From contig NZ_LMLH01000011.1 in the NCBI RefSeq assembly GCF_001421885.1, forward strand, positions 44,648 through 108,647: 64,000 bases of DNA, given 5' to 3'. Below the pieces are notes generated by a model, which searched no databases, was not told the origin of the DNA, and saw nothing but the letters and a program-made list of their open reading frames with translations. The position numbers and the translations under genes are program-made. The DNA is from Pseudomonas sp. Leaf48. GTDB taxonomy: Bacteria > Pseudomonadota > Gammaproteobacteria > Pseudomonadales > Pseudomonadaceae. Every line of letters starts with the position of its first letter. Position 1 is the stretch's first letter. Shown here in pieces: positions 54,566 through 63,693 of the stretch.

Positions 54566-54937
54566 TCAGGATCGCGATCTCAAGTCCTGCGCAGTCCGAA
54601 TAATGCACTCCAACACATCGCTCATCTGCTGAATCACCTCCAGATTACTGAACCGCACAACCCTGATCCCTTGCTCCTGCAGGTACTTGGTTCGACGCAG
54701 ATCATGGATTCTTCCCGCCACCTCATAGTGCTGACCGCCATCCAGTTCAATGGCCAGTTTCAATTCGACGCAATAAAAATCCAGGACATAAGGCGGACAT
54801 GGAAACTGTCGGCGGAATTTCAGATTGGCGATTTGCCGGGCCCGCAGTTTTTGCCAGAGCAGGTGTTCGCAGTCGGTTTGGTGGGTGCGTAGATGGCGTG
54901 CGAATTGGCGTAGGGGGAGGGTGGGGTGGTTGGGCAT
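54566..54937 (-). CDS. DUF559 endonuclease-fold protein
   Basis: The 123-residue protein (MPNHPTLPLRQFARHLRTHQ) belongs to the DUF559 group with a Vsr-like PD-(D/E)XK fold. FRRQFPCPPYVLDFYC supplies the Asp and ELKLAIELDGGQHYE the catalytic Glu and the H, followed by the DLRRTKYLQEQGIRVVRF strand. The substrate is unknown; relatives are presumed DNA nucleases. It lies between two copies of a TIR element, a truncated second copy of its own 3' end lies at 55363, and its ribosome site AAGGA is in the loop of a 6-bp hairpin (54939-54956). It reads opposite to fruA. Confidence 0.88.
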   Translation of the reverse strand: MPNHPTLPLRQFARHLRTHQTDCEHLLWQKLRARQIANLKFRRQFPCPPYVLDFYCVELKLAIELDGGQHYEVAGRIHDLRRTKYLQEQGIRVVRFSNLEVIQQMSDVLECIIRTAQDLRSRS

Positions 54938-55011
54938 GCTTCACGTCCTTGTGAAGGGGGATGGAGGTTTTACTTTAGTCAGGGATTTTTGCGTTCGCAT
55001 TGGAAATGCAG

Positions 55012-55351
55012 CCCTCACCCCAGCCCTCTCCCGGAGGGAGAGGGGGCCGACCGAGGTGTCTGGCGCTTTACATCGACCTGAGAAATCGAGTCGATTATGG
55101 ATTTGCTACAAAATCTTCTGATCGTAGTATTTCGATAATGGATTTTGTACAGCGCGTTCAAGTCGCAGTATTTCGATCATGGATTCGGTACAGCTCGTTC
55201 AGGTCGCAGTCTTTCGATCATGGATTCGGTACAGCTCGTTCAGGTCGCAGTATTTCGATCATGGATTCGGTACAGCTCTTTCAGGTCGCAGTATTTCCAG
55301 AGAAACCCACGGTCAGTCCCCTCTCCCTTTGGGAGAGGGTTAGGGTGAGGG
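55012..55351. mobile_element. TIR repeat element, copy 2, expanded
   Basis: The same terminal repeats occur at 55012-55032 and 55331-55351. The ends and flanking internal sequence (TGTCTGGCGCT, ATCGACCTGAGA, TTTCCAGAGAAnCCCACGGT) match copy 1. The element is 340 bp, exactly 164 bp (4 x 41) longer than copy 1. It too ends 11 bp from a DUF559 stop codon, that of the truncated fragment. It extends the non-coding gap 54938-55477. Confidence 0.78.
55089..55293. repeat. 41-bp tandem repeat, five units
   Basis: Units begin at 55089, 55130, 55171, 55212 and 55253. The last three are almost identical (TTTCGATCATGGATTCGGTA and so on), the second differs at several bases and the first is the most diverged. 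The gradient suggests stepwise expansion from the right side. 41 is not a multiple of three, so no protein repeat is implied. Confidence 0.93.
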
Positions 55352-55362
55352 CCACTGCCGGA

Positions 55363-55452
55363 TCAGGATCGCGATCTCAAATCCTGCGCAATAATGCTCT
55401 CCAACACATCGCTCATCTGCTGAACCATTTGCAGATTACTGATCCTTGCTCC
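55363..55452 (-). pseudogene. Truncated 3' end of a second DUF559 gene
   Basis: On the minus strand the sequence encodes SNLQMVQQMSDVLESII, then AQDLRSRS and a stop, against SNLEVIQQMSDVLECII, RT, AQDLRSRS in the intact gene at 54566. It has a 6-base in-frame deletion and lacks everything upstream of about the last 30 codons. It shows that element and nuclease gene were once duplicated together. Confidence 0.85.
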
Positions 55453-55477
55453 CGCAAATATCGCAGCAAAAACACTC

Positions 55478-58006
55478 TCAATACACGTCGCGACGATAGC
55501 GGCCCTGTTCGATCAATCGCTCCACTTCAGATGCACCCAGCACCTCGTTGAGCACCTGATCGACGCCAGAGGCCATGCCCTGAAGGCTGCCACAGATGTA
55601 GATCACCGCGCCGTCCGCCAGCCACTTTTTCAGCTCGTGCGCCGATTCGCGCAGGCGATCCTGCACATAGATTTTCTGCGCCTGATCCCGCGAGAACGCC
55701 AGGTCCAGACGCTCCAGGTCACCGGCAATCAACCATTCTTCCAGCTCGTCGCGGCACAGGTAGTCGTGTTCGCGATTTCGCTCGCCGAAAAGCAGCCAAT
55801 GCCGTTGCTGGCCATCGGCGATCCGCGCCTTGAGCAGGCTGCGCAACCCGGCCAGCCCTGTGCCGTTGCCCAGCAGAATCATTGGCACCGGTTCAACTGG
55901 CAGATGGAAACCGCTATTGCGGCGTACGCGCAGGCTGATAGCGCTGCCCACAGGGGCATGTTCGGTCAGCCAGCCGGAGCCAACGCCGAGGCTGCCATCC
56001 GGGTGCACTTCCTGACGTACGATCAGCTCCAGCATACCGTCGGCCGGTATGGAGGCAATCGAGTACTCGCGCATGGCCAAAGGTACCAATGCGTCCGTCA
56101 GCGCTTGTGCGTGCAGGCCGACCAGGTGGCTGCGGTTATCCGGTAACTGGCGGCTGGCCAGGGCTTGTTCGAGGGTTTCTTCCAGGCCACCCAGTTGTAC
56201 CCGGGTTTCGCCGTGGATGCCCAGGCCGTCGAGGAAGTGCTCTATCGCCCACGGACAATTGCGTGGCAACACTTCCACCAGATCGCCGGCCAGCCAGCTG
56301 CTGCTGGTCGGGGCTTTAAGGCCCACCAGGTAGACGCTCGAACCACTGCTGTCGGGATTGAGTAGCTCGCGCCGGGCCAGCGTCCAATTGTCATAACTCG
56401 GTGCTTGCCAGGTGTCCACGGGCATCTGACCGGTCAACAATCCCAGTTGCTGCTGCCAGTGACGCAAGGCGTAAGGATCGCCGCTGTCGACTTCCACGGG
56501 GGTAAACAGGGTCTTGCCGCCGTGAGCACCCAGCCAGGTGTGCAGGCGTCTGGCGAATCCGCAGAAGTGTTGATACTGCCGGTCGCCCAGTCCGAGAACC
56601 GCATAGTTCAGGCGCTCAAGGCTCGGCGCACGACTCAATACCTTGCGCTCGAACCCCCTGGCACTGTCCGGTGCTTCGCCGTCGCCGAAGGTGCTGACTA
56701 CAAACAACGCATTACTGGAGTCATGCAAATCCTGCTCGCTGACCTCTGCCAGTGGCTGCACTTTCACCGGCAAGCCTGCGGCCTGCAACTGGCCTGCGGT
56801 CTGCCATGCCAGTTGCTCGGCAAAACCGCTCTGGCTGGCGAAGCCGATCAGCCACGCAGGGGCATCGCTACCCGGTTGTACGAGACCGTTGCGGGTCGCC
56901 TTGATCTGGCGTTTTTTGCGGCGACGGTCCAGGTACAGCAGCCAGCCGGTGACGAAGAACAGCGGCATGGTCAGTGCGGTGATCGTCAGGATGATTCGTC
57001 CGACGATGCCGAAATAACTGCCGACGTGCAGGGCGTAGATACTGGTCAACAATTGAGCCTTGAAGCTCTTGTCGCTGTAGCGCTCCACTCGTTTGACGAC
57101 GCCGGTGGCCGGGTCCAGGGTGATCTGGTTCAGGGCGCGGTCGTGGGGCGATGTCTTTAGCAGGTAAAACACGGTCGCCGGTTGGCCAGCCACCGCTGGC
57201 ATGCGAATGTTGTAGGAGCTGAGATGCGGGCCGGCAGCGCTGTAGATGCTGCTCCACATCGCCGCGTAATCGGCCGTCGGTGCCGGACCTTGCGGCGCAG
57301 GGCCTCGCCCGCCGCGCACACGTTCGTTCTGCGGTGAATCGGACAGCAGACGGGTCAGGCCTTTGTTGTACCACTCATAGGACCACGACAGCCCGGTCAG
57401 CGCCGCCAACAGGTAAAACACCATGCACCAGGTGCCGGCGATCGAGTGCAGGTCCCAGTTGAAGCTTCGACCCTTTTTCTTCCAGTCCATGGTCAGCCAG
57501 GCGCGCCAGCTTTTCCACTGGCGCGGCCAGCGCAAATAGAGGCCGGACAGGCAGAAAAACACCAGGATCAGCGTGCATGCGCCAGTGATCTGCCGGCCGC
57601 TGTCGCCCATGGCCAGGAAGCGGTGCAGTTTCAGCATCAAGCCGAAGAAATCCTGGCCCGTGGCGTCGCCAAGGAACTGGGCGGTGTACGGATTGAAGTA
57701 ACGCATTTCGCCTCGGCGTTCACCCGGTGGCGGGGTAAACCACACTCGGGACGCATCGCTGCTATCACTTTCGACGGTCAGCATCGAGACTTTCTTGCCG
57801 GATGCGGCTTCGATGCGCTCTACCAGTTCGGCAGGCGGCAACACACCGGCTACCTGTTTTTCGACCTGTAGCACCGAAGGATTGAGTGCGCTCAGGATCT
57901 CGTCCTGAAACGACACCGTCGCTCCGGTAATGCCCATCAGGGCCAGGACCAGCCCGGCGCTGATGCCGAAAAACCAGTGCAACTGGAACAGGGTTTTCTT
58001 CAACAC
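55478..58006 (-). CDS. piuB: PepSY membrane protein fused to a flavodoxin/FNR reductase
   Basis: From a GTG at 58006 ([20 protein letters not shown]) the protein has 842 residues; an ATG at 58075 would add 23 but lies almost on the piuA terminator. The N-terminal half is a PepSY-associated membrane domain (four helices). A flavodoxin domain ([33 protein letters not shown]) and an FAD/NADPH reductase of CysJ type ([39 protein letters not shown]) follow. It probably reduces ferric siderophore iron at the inner membrane, in keeping with piuA and piuC next to it. Confidence 0.88.
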   Translation of the reverse strand: MLKKTLFQLHWFFGISAGLVLALMGITGATVSFQDEILSALNPSVLQVEKQVAGVLPPAELVERIEAASGKKVSMLTVESDSSDASRVWFTPPPGERRGEMRYFNPYTAQFLGDATGQDFFGLMLKLHRFLAMGDSGRQITGACTLILVFFCLSGLYLRWPRQWKSWRAWLTMDWKKKGRSFNWDLHSIAGTWCMVFYLLAALTGLSWSYEWYNKGLTRLLSDSPQNERVRGGRGPAPQGPAPTADYAAMWSSIYSAAGPHLSSYNIRMPAVAGQPATVFYLLKTSPHDRALNQITLDPATGVVKRVERYSDKSFKAQLLTSIYALHVGSYFGIVGRIILTITALTMPLFFVTGWLLYLDRRRKKRQIKATRNGLVQPGSDAPAWLIGFASQSGFAEQLAWQTAGQLQAAGLPVKVQPLAEVSEQDLHDSSNALFVVSTFGDGEAPDSARGFERKVLSRAPSLERLNYAVLGLGDRQYQHFCGFARRLHTWLGAHGGKTLFTPVEVDSGDPYALRHWQQQLGLLTGQMPVDTWQAPSYDNWTLARRELLNPDSSGSSVYLVGLKAPTSSSWLAGDLVEVLPRNCPWAIEHFLDGLGIHGETRVQLGGLEETLEQALASRQLPDNRSHLVGLHAQALTDALVPLAMREYSIASIPADGMLELIVRQEVHPDGSLGVGSGWLTEHAPVGSAISLRVRRNSGFHLPVEPVPMILLGNGTGLAGLRSLLKARIADGQQRHWLLFGERNREHDYLCRDELEEWLIAGDLERLDLAFSRDQAQKIYVQDRLRESAHELKKWLADGAVIYICGSLQGMASGVDQVLNEVLGASEVERLIEQGRYRRDVY

Positions 58007-58093
58007 ATCGCTCGCCTTGTTCGTTCGAAATGGATCACCACGGCGCGCATTATGCCGTGAGTTGTCGAGAAGCATTCTTTCTTACGTACAAAA

Positions 58094-58119
58094 GCCCCGT
58101 TCATCTGGATGAACGGGGC
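58094..58119 (-). terminator. Terminator of piuA
   Basis: A perfect 12-bp stem (GCCCCGTTCATC and GATGAACGGGGC) is followed on the minus strand by TTTTG. It separates piuA from piuB, so piuB must have its own promoter in 58007-58093. Confidence 0.85.
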
Positions 58120-58126
58120 CTGGTCC

Positions 58127-58160
58127 CTGCAGGCGCTGGCGAAGCCTGCGGTCTTTTGAT
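58127..58160. repeat. REP-type repeat between piuB and piuA
   Basis: CTGCAGGCGCTGGCGAAGCC and the following TGCGGTCTTTTGATC resemble a common P. fluorescens-group extragenic repeat. GCAGGC and GCCTGC form its stem. Confidence 0.65.
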
Positions 58161-58231
58161 CCTGGCGATTTCGGATGCGCCAAAAAAACAGAATCAACAG
58201 CTCGCAACCAACGCCAACTCCTCCACTCGCA

Positions 58232-60550
58232 TCAGAAGTGGAAGTTGGTGCTCAGCAAGGCAGTACGACCGGCCGCCTGGTTGGCGAAGTGGGTCGAGAA
58301 CGCTTTGTCGTAGTAGGTCTCATCGGTCAGGTTCTGCACGTTCAGTTGCAGGTCGACGTTTTTGGTCAGCTTGTAGGCCGCCATCGCGTCGTAACGAACG
58401 TAGGATTCAACCATGGTGGTGTTGGCCACGCTGCCGAACACGTCGTCGACATAGAACGCACCGCCACCGACGGTCAGCTTCGGCGTGACTTGATAAGTCG
58501 TCCACAGGCTGGCGCTGTTTTCCGGCGTATTGGGCAGTTGATTGCCGTCGTTGGCCGCGCCCAGCGGGCCGCCATCGATCTGCTCGCTGTCCATGAAGGC
58601 ATAGCCTGCGAACACTTGCCATTTATCGGTGAGCTTGCCGGTAGCCGACAGTTCGACACCTTGAACGCGGGTCTTGCCGACGTTTTCGTAGGTGGTGGTG
58701 TTGGTCTGCACCCGGGCGTTGTCTTTCTCGGTGCGGAAGATGTCGGCGGTCAAGGACAGACGATCATTGAGCAGATCCCACTTGGTACCGATTTCGTAGT
58801 TCTTGGTGGTTTCCGGTTCCATGTCGCTGCTCAGCAGGTTGCCGCTGCGATCAGGCGTGCCACCCAAAGGGTTGCCTTCCGAACCTTCACCGAGGGTGTT
58901 GCCCGGTGGTGTGGCGGAAGTTGCGTAGGAGGCATAAATGCTGCCGTTCTCGGCCGGCTTGTAAACCACACCGAACTGGCCGGTGACGAACTCACTGACG
59001 TCATCGCCCTTGGCGGTGGTGGTGCCGGAAGCGTTGAACGTTTTGTAGTCAGTGTCGAAATGGTCGTAGCGCAGCCCCATGTTCACCAGCCACTGCTCGG
59101 ACAACTCCAGGGTGTCGAACACATACAGCGCATAGGTATCGGCGTTGGTGTCGGTGCCGGCGTAGTTACGCGAGATCGCACCGTTCCATGGGTCGTTCGG
59201 CGTCGGATTGGACAGCGAGGTGCAGTTGTAGCCGCTTGGCGTGCCGATCAGTGCAGGCGAGCAGTTGGTGGTCGCTGCCGCAGTTCCCGGTGTGGTATCG
59301 GTGTTGACGTTGTACGAGGACTTTTCACTTTCCTCATGGGTGTACTCGATACCGGTGGCGAAGCTGTTCTTGAAGCCGGCGATGTAGATATCACCAAACA
59401 GGTCGGTCTGGTTGGTCGTGGTTTCGGTATTGCTGACCCGGGTGTTGGCCCGACGCCAGACGCTGCCGTTGTTGACGTTGCCCTTGCTGTCGTCCGGCTG
59501 GGTCAGGATGTAATCCTGCATGCTGCTGCCGTGACGCAGGGTGTTCTTGACGGTCAGCGCATCGCTCAGGTCATGCTCGACGGCGAAGGTCGCGGTGTCG
59601 GTGCGGGTCTTGCGAAAGTCACGATCGGTCAGGCCATAGAAGTTGCTGCTGTCGCCACCATCGTTCGGCTTGTCCGGGTTGCCCTTGGTACGGGCAGCGG
59701 AGCCAGCGGCCGGGATCGAGTAAGGAATACCCGAGTCCGGCGTGTCGTTGCTTTCCAGATGGTAGTAGTCGAGGTTGACGCGGGTGTCGGTGCCCAGGCC
59801 GAAGGCCAGCGACGGTGCCACGCCCCAGCGGTCGTAATCGACGCTGTCACGACCGGCGACGTTGCTCTCGTGGCTCATCAGGTTCAGACGGCCGGCGGTG
59901 GTGTCATTGAGCTGATAGTTGCCGTCCATTGTGTAACGCTGGGTCTGATCCGAACCCCAGGTAAAACCACCGTCGAACGAGTCGCCCAGGTGGGCTTTTT
60001 TGCTCACCAGGTTGATGCTGCCGCCGGCGGCGCCGCGCCCGCCAATGGCTGAGTTCGGGCCTTTGCTGACTTCGATCGATTCGACGGCGAAGATCTCGCG
60101 GCTTTGCGAACCGGTATCGCGCACGCCGTCCAGGTAGGTATCACCCTGGGCATCGAAGCCGCGAATGAACGGACGGTCGCCTTGTGGGTTACCGCCTTCG
60201 CCGGCGCCGAAGGTAATGCCGGGAACGGTGCGCAGGGCATCCTGCATGTTCAGGGCGCCAGTGTCCTTGAGGACTTGCTGTGGAATCACCGTGATCGAAC
60301 GCGGTGTGTCCACCAGTGGCGCGGTGTACTTGGGCGAGGAGGCTTTCTCCACGTTATAGGAAGTCTCGTCCTGGGCTTCGCCGGTGATGGCGGTCGCACC
60401 CAGTGAAATCACATTGCCCGGAGCTTTTTCGTCGGCTTTTTCCGCCGCGAAAACCATGTGACCCGCAGAGCCGGCAGTAATCGCCATGCCAATGGCCGAT
60501 GCGAGCAAACGTGGCGAACTGACCGGTAATTGTGGTTGTTGACGTGACAT
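58232..60550 (-). CDS. piuA: TonB-dependent catecholate siderophore receptor
   Basis: The start at 60550 (MSRQQPQLPVSSPRLLASAI) gives 772 residues with a signal peptide cut near AFAAE-type AAEKADEKAP. The plug domain covers about 55-210 (VIPQQVLKDTGALNMQDAL, GGRGAAGGSINLVSKK), and the 22-strand barrel ends in the terminal Phe of RTALLSTNFHF. It resembles Fiu/PiuA, which take up monomeric catechol siderophores and siderophore-antibiotic conjugates. piuC lies divergently and candidate Fur boxes sit between. No N-terminal STN signalling domain is present. Confidence 0.94.
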   Translation of the reverse strand: MSRQQPQLPVSSPRLLASAIGMAITAGSAGHMVFAAEKADEKAPGNVISLGATAITGEAQDETSYNVEKASSPKYTAPLVDTPRSITVIPQQVLKDTGALNMQDALRTVPGITFGAGEGGNPQGDRPFIRGFDAQGDTYLDGVRDTGSQSREIFAVESIEVSKGPNSAIGGRGAAGGSINLVSKKAHLGDSFDGGFTWGSDQTQRYTMDGNYQLNDTTAGRLNLMSHESNVAGRDSVDYDRWGVAPSLAFGLGTDTRVNLDYYHLESNDTPDSGIPYSIPAAGSAARTKGNPDKPNDGGDSSNFYGLTDRDFRKTRTDTATFAVEHDLSDALTVKNTLRHGSSMQDYILTQPDDSKGNVNNGSVWRRANTRVSNTETTTNQTDLFGDIYIAGFKNSFATGIEYTHEESEKSSYNVNTDTTPGTAAATTNCSPALIGTPSGYNCTSLSNPTPNDPWNGAISRNYAGTDTNADTYALYVFDTLELSEQWLVNMGLRYDHFDTDYKTFNASGTTTAKGDDVSEFVTGQFGVVYKPAENGSIYASYATSATPPGNTLGEGSEGNPLGGTPDRSGNLLSSDMEPETTKNYEIGTKWDLLNDRLSLTADIFRTEKDNARVQTNTTTYENVGKTRVQGVELSATGKLTDKWQVFAGYAFMDSEQIDGGPLGAANDGNQLPNTPENSASLWTTYQVTPKLTVGGGAFYVDDVFGSVANTTMVESYVRYDAMAAYKLTKNVDLQLNVQNLTDETYYDKAFSTHFANQAAGRTALLSTNFHF

Positions 60551-60615
60551 TTGAATTCCCCTCCCCAAGGATTTGAGGCCGCGGAATATAGGGTAAACAG
60601 GTATTTGTATCAATT

Positions 60616-60634
60616 GCGAAATATTGTTATTCGC
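60616..60634. promoter_or_regulatory. Candidate Fur box for piuA
   Basis: GCGAAATATTGTTATTCGC matches the 19-bp Fur consensus at about 10 positions and has symmetric GCGAA/TTCGC ends. It lies 66 bp before the piuA start. Confidence 0.5.
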
Positions 60635-60705
60635 ACTTAATTTACATTCTTTACAATTTAACCTTACGGTTTTTGCTGACTCATTCGTCTGTCGGGTTTT
60701 ACACA

Positions 60706-60724
60706 GGCAATAAGAATCAATACC
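60706..60724. promoter_or_regulatory. Candidate Fur box for piuC
   Basis: GGCAATAAGAATCAATACC matches 13 of 19 positions of the Fur consensus GATAATGATAATCATTATC and lies 33 bp before the piuC start. Confidence 0.6.
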
Positions 60725-60757
60725 ATTGCCATCCCTTTGCCTTCAGGTGTCTCTGCC

Positions 60758-61438
60758 ATGCTGCTGCACATTCCCGGCTTGTTCGAAAAAGAAGAAGTGC
60801 GGCGCATTCGTGAAGCGCTGGAGCAGGCCGACTGGGCGGACGGCAAGATCACCGCCGGCTACCAGTCGGCCAAGGCCAAGCACAACCTGCAATTACCGGA
60901 AGGTCATCCTCTGGCCAAGGAAATCGGTGCGGCGATGCTGGAGCGGTTGTGGAAAAACCCGCTGTTCATGTCGGCCGCACTGCCGCACAAAGTCTTTCCA
61001 CCACTGCTGAACTGTTACACCGCCGGTGGCAGTTTCGACTTTCATGTCGACAACGCAGTGCGCCAGCCCAAGGGCGGCATCGAGCGAGTGCGCACTGACC
61101 TGTCGGCCACACTGTTTTTCAGTGAGCCGCAGGATTACGACGGCGGTGAGCTGGTAATCCAGGACACCTACGGCACGCAACAGGTAAAGCTGCCCGCCGG
61201 TGACATGGTGTTGTATCCCGGGACCAGTCTGCACAAGGTCAACGCGGTCACTCGCGGCACGCGCTACGCCTCGTTTTTCTGGACCCAGAGCCTGGTGCGC
61301 GAAGATAGCCAGCGCGCCTTGCTGTTCGAGATGGATGGGGCGATTCAGCAGCTGACCCAGGACATGCCTGATCACCCTTCGCTGATCCGCCTGACGGGGA
61401 CGTATCACAACCTGCTGCGGCGTTGGGTCGAGGTATGA
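60758..61438 (+). CDS. piuC: Fe(II)/2-oxoglutarate-dependent hydroxylase PiuC
   Basis: The start at 60758 ([20 protein letters not shown]) gives 226 residues, the PiuC/YbiX length. The facial triad is visible as HxD in [12 protein letters not shown] and the distal His in [20 protein letters not shown], where the Arg binds 2-oxoglutarate. It is regularly paired with piuA and assumed to modify a siderophore; the substrate is unproven. It overlaps the Sel1 gene by 4 bp. Confidence 0.96.
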   Translation: MLLHIPGLFEKEEVRRIREALEQADWADGKITAGYQSAKAKHNLQLPEGHPLAKEIGAAMLERLWKNPLFMSAALPHKVFPPLLNCYTAGGSFDFHVDNAVRQPKGGIERVRTDLSATLFFSEPQDYDGGELVIQDTYGTQQVKLPAGDMVLYPGTSLHKVNAVTRGTRYASFFWTQSLVREDSQRALLFEMDGAIQQLTQDMPDHPSLIRLTGTYHNLLRRWVEV

Positions 61439-62202
61439 GTTTTCAACTGCGACGCGAAGAAGTGCTCAGCGGTGACCAGCTAAAAGCCATGCTGCAAGAG
61501 AGTCCCGCACGCGCGGCCCAGGCGGTGCTGATTGCGGCCGGCGAAGGGGTACTCGATGCTCAGGCGCTGCTGGGGCAAATCCTGCTGGACGGACAGGGCA
61601 TCGAGCAGGATCAGCCGTTGGCCGTGCGCTGGTTCGGGATCGCCGCCCGGCGTGGGCACATGATGGCGCGCAACATGCTCGGTCGTTGTCATGAACATGG
61701 CTGGGGCTGTGAGGCCGATGCTGCCATCGCTGCGGGGCATTATCGGATCGCCGCCGAGGCCGGCCTGGATTGGGCGATGTACAACTACGCCAACTTGCTG
61801 GCGACCGGGCGCGGGGTGGCTGAGAATCAGCAGCAAGCGCTGAATCTCTATCGCCGCGCGGCTGAACTGGGCCACGCGAAATCGATGAATCTGCTGGGGC
61901 GCTACCTGGAAGAAGGGCTGGTCTGCCCGAAAGACCTGCCAGCGGCGCACGGTTGGTATCGGCGTTCGGCTGAGGGTGGGGACTTTCGCGGGCAGTTCAG
62001 CCATGCAGCAGTGCTGGCGGATCAGGGGAATATCGACGAGGCATTGCAATGGCTGCGCAGGGCGCTGACCGGCGGCAATCTGAATTTCCTGCGGGTCGCG
62101 AGCAAAGCGTTGTTGGACGCAACCGATCCGCAGATTCGCGCGTTGGCACCTGCGTATGCCCAACGCCTCGCCGAACTCGAACAGGTACTCACACCTCTGT
62201 AG
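61435..62202 (+). CDS. Sel1/TPR-repeat protein
   Basis: The start at 61435 ([20 protein letters not shown]) overlaps the piuC stop (ATGA). The 255-residue protein holds about five Sel1-like repeats, such as [40 protein letters not shown] and [20 protein letters not shown]. It has no signal peptide, so it should be a cytosolic scaffold. The homologue beside piuC in P. aeruginosa has the same layout. A link to siderophore handling is inferred from coupling only. Confidence 0.9.
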   Translation: MSFQLRREEVLSGDQLKAMLQESPARAAQAVLIAAGEGVLDAQALLGQILLDGQGIEQDQPLAVRWFGIAARRGHMMARNMLGRCHEHGWGCEADAAIAAGHYRIAAEAGLDWAMYNYANLLATGRGVAENQQQALNLYRRAAELGHAKSMNLLGRYLEEGLVCPKDLPAAHGWYRRSAEGGDFRGQFSHAAVLADQGNIDEALQWLRRALTGGNLNFLRVASKALLDATDPQIRALAPAYAQRLAELEQVLTPL

Positions 62203-62273
62203 GAGCCGGCTTGCTGGCGATCCAGGCACCGCGGTTCATCGGACGTTAATCGCCAGCAAGCCGGCTCCTGCAG
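62198..62273. repeat. REPIN after the Sel1 gene
   Basis: TGTAGGAGCCGGCTTGCTGG and its inverted partner ending AGCCGGCTCCTGCAG flank a short spacer. The first arm overlaps the last codons of the Sel1 gene, so the element helps define its 3' end. Confidence 0.88.
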
Positions 62274-62282
62274 ATCACCGAC

Positions 62283-62313
62283 AAAAAAGCCCATGACAGG
62301 TCATGGGCTTTTT
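62283..62313. terminator. Bidirectional terminator after speC
   Basis: AAAAAAGCCCATGAC and GTCATGGGCTTTTT flank AG. It serves the convergent Sel1 gene and speC. Confidence 0.9.
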
Positions 62314-62331
62314 GATTTCTGCGTGCAGTAA

Positions 62332-63495
62332 TTACACGTAGAACGACTTCAGCGGCGGGAAGCCATTGAACTCAACTGCGCTGTAGCTGGTGGTGTACGC
62401 ACCGGTCGACAGCCAGTACAGGCGATCACCGATGGCCAGGTTCAGCGGCAGGCCGTACTTGTAGTTTTCGTACATGATGTCGGCGCTGTCGCAGGTTGGA
62501 CCGGCGATCACGACTTCTTCCATCTCGCCTTTCTTCTCGGTCCAGATCGGGAACTTGATGGCTTCGTCCATGGTTTCGATCAGGCCGGAGAACTTGCCCA
62601 CATCCGTGTACACCCAACGCTCTACGGCGGTACGGGATTTACGCGCGACCAGCACCACTTCGCTGACCAGGATGCCGGCGTTGGCAATCAGCGAACGGCC
62701 CGGTTCCAGGATGATTTCCGGCAGGTCGTCGCCGAAGTCTTCCTTGAGGAAGCGGATGATTTCTTCGGCGTAGGTTTCCAGGCTGTTGGTGCGGGTGATG
62801 TAGTTGGCCGGGAAGCCACCGCCCATGTTGATCAGCTTCAGTTCGATGCCGTCTTCTTCTTTCAAGCGCTCGAAGATTACTTTGACCTTGGCGATCGCCG
62901 CGTCCCAGACGCTGATGTCACGCTGTTGCGAGCCGACGTGGAAGGAGATGCCGTAAGGCACCAGGCCCAGGTCGCGGGCGAGGATCAGCAGGTCCATGGC
63001 CATGTCGGTCTGGCAGCCGAATTTGCGCGACAACGGCCAGTCGGCGGTGGTCGAGCCTTCGGTCAGGATACGCACGTAGACTTTCGAGCCCGGCGCAGCC
63101 TTGGCGATGTTGCGCAGGTCGGCTTCGGAGTCGGTGGCATACAGACGCACGCCCTTCTCGTAGAAGTAGCGGATGTCCTTGGATTTCTTGATGGTGTTGC
63201 CGTAGCTGATCTGGTCGGCGCTGACGCCACGGCCCAGCACTTTGTCCAGCTCATAGATGGAGGCGATGTCGAAGCTCGAGCCTTTCTCTTTGAGCAGGTC
63301 GATGATCTCGACGGCCGGGTTGGCCTTGACCGCGTAGTAGACCTTGGCGAATTCGAAACCGGCGCGCAGGTCGTCATAGGCCTGGCTGATCATCGCGGTG
63401 TCGATCACCACGAACGGGGTTTCCTGCTTGTCGGCGAACGCCTTCATTTTCTGAAAGGTTTCGCGCGCGAAATAGTCTTCGACCTGGATCGACAT
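62332..63495 (-). CDS. speC: Ornithine decarboxylase, alanine-racemase fold
   Basis: The 387-residue enzyme begins MSIQVEDYFARETFQKMKAF. The PLP Lys is in FAKVYYAVKANPAVEI, the phosphate loop in LINMGGGFPANY, EPGRSLIANAG binds PLP, and the catalytic Cys is in IAGPTCDSADI. It makes putrescine from ornithine. This is the short type related to eukaryotic enzymes, not the large E. coli SpeC. An unusual structured leader region precedes it. Confidence 0.95.
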   Translation of the reverse strand: MSIQVEDYFARETFQKMKAFADKQETPFVVIDTAMISQAYDDLRAGFEFAKVYYAVKANPAVEIIDLLKEKGSSFDIASIYELDKVLGRGVSADQISYGNTIKKSKDIRYFYEKGVRLYATDSEADLRNIAKAAPGSKVYVRILTEGSTTADWPLSRKFGCQTDMAMDLLILARDLGLVPYGISFHVGSQQRDISVWDAAIAKVKVIFERLKEEDGIELKLINMGGGFPANYITRTNSLETYAEEIIRFLKEDFGDDLPEIILEPGRSLIANAGILVSEVVLVARKSRTAVERWVYTDVGKFSGLIETMDEAIKFPIWTEKKGEMEEVVIAGPTCDSADIMYENYKYGLPLNLAIGDRLYWLSTGAYTTSYSAVEFNGFPPLKSFYV

Positions 63496-63604
63496 ACCTG
63501 GGAGCTCCTACTGGCAAACGTTAGTAATCAATGGGTGCAAATGAACGTCCTCCGTATCCCCACTTTGGTTCGCCTACTTCCCAAGGCATGTCGCCGAAAG
63601 CAAA

Positions 63605-63693
63605 AAGGCCATGGGAAGCGCTGCTTTCCCTTGGCCTTGCTGTCTCGTCGTCAGTACTTGAGCCGGATGGATCGTTTCCAGCATGGACGTTCG
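63605..63693 (-). ncRNA. Candidate short RNA or attenuated leader upstream of speC
   Basis: On the minus strand TTGATC (63728-63723) and TAAAGT (63705-63700) with a 17-base spacer predict a start near 63693. About 55 bases on, a 12-pair hairpin with one mismatch (63605-63617 against 63626-63638) runs into TTTTTG. This would make an RNA of about 90 bases ending 110 bp before speC. It may be an independent small RNA or a regulated speC leader. No RNA family was recognised. Confidence 0.4.

Noticed and set aside
54961..55452. A CRISPR array
   Set aside because: The 41-bp units are directly adjacent without unique spacers, and no cas gene is near.
55000..55551. A 183-codon open frame across the second repeat element
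   Set aside because: It runs through the terminal repeats and the 41-bp array, and its translation (PSPQPSPGGRG and serine-rich repeats) is the usual artefact of this repeat type.
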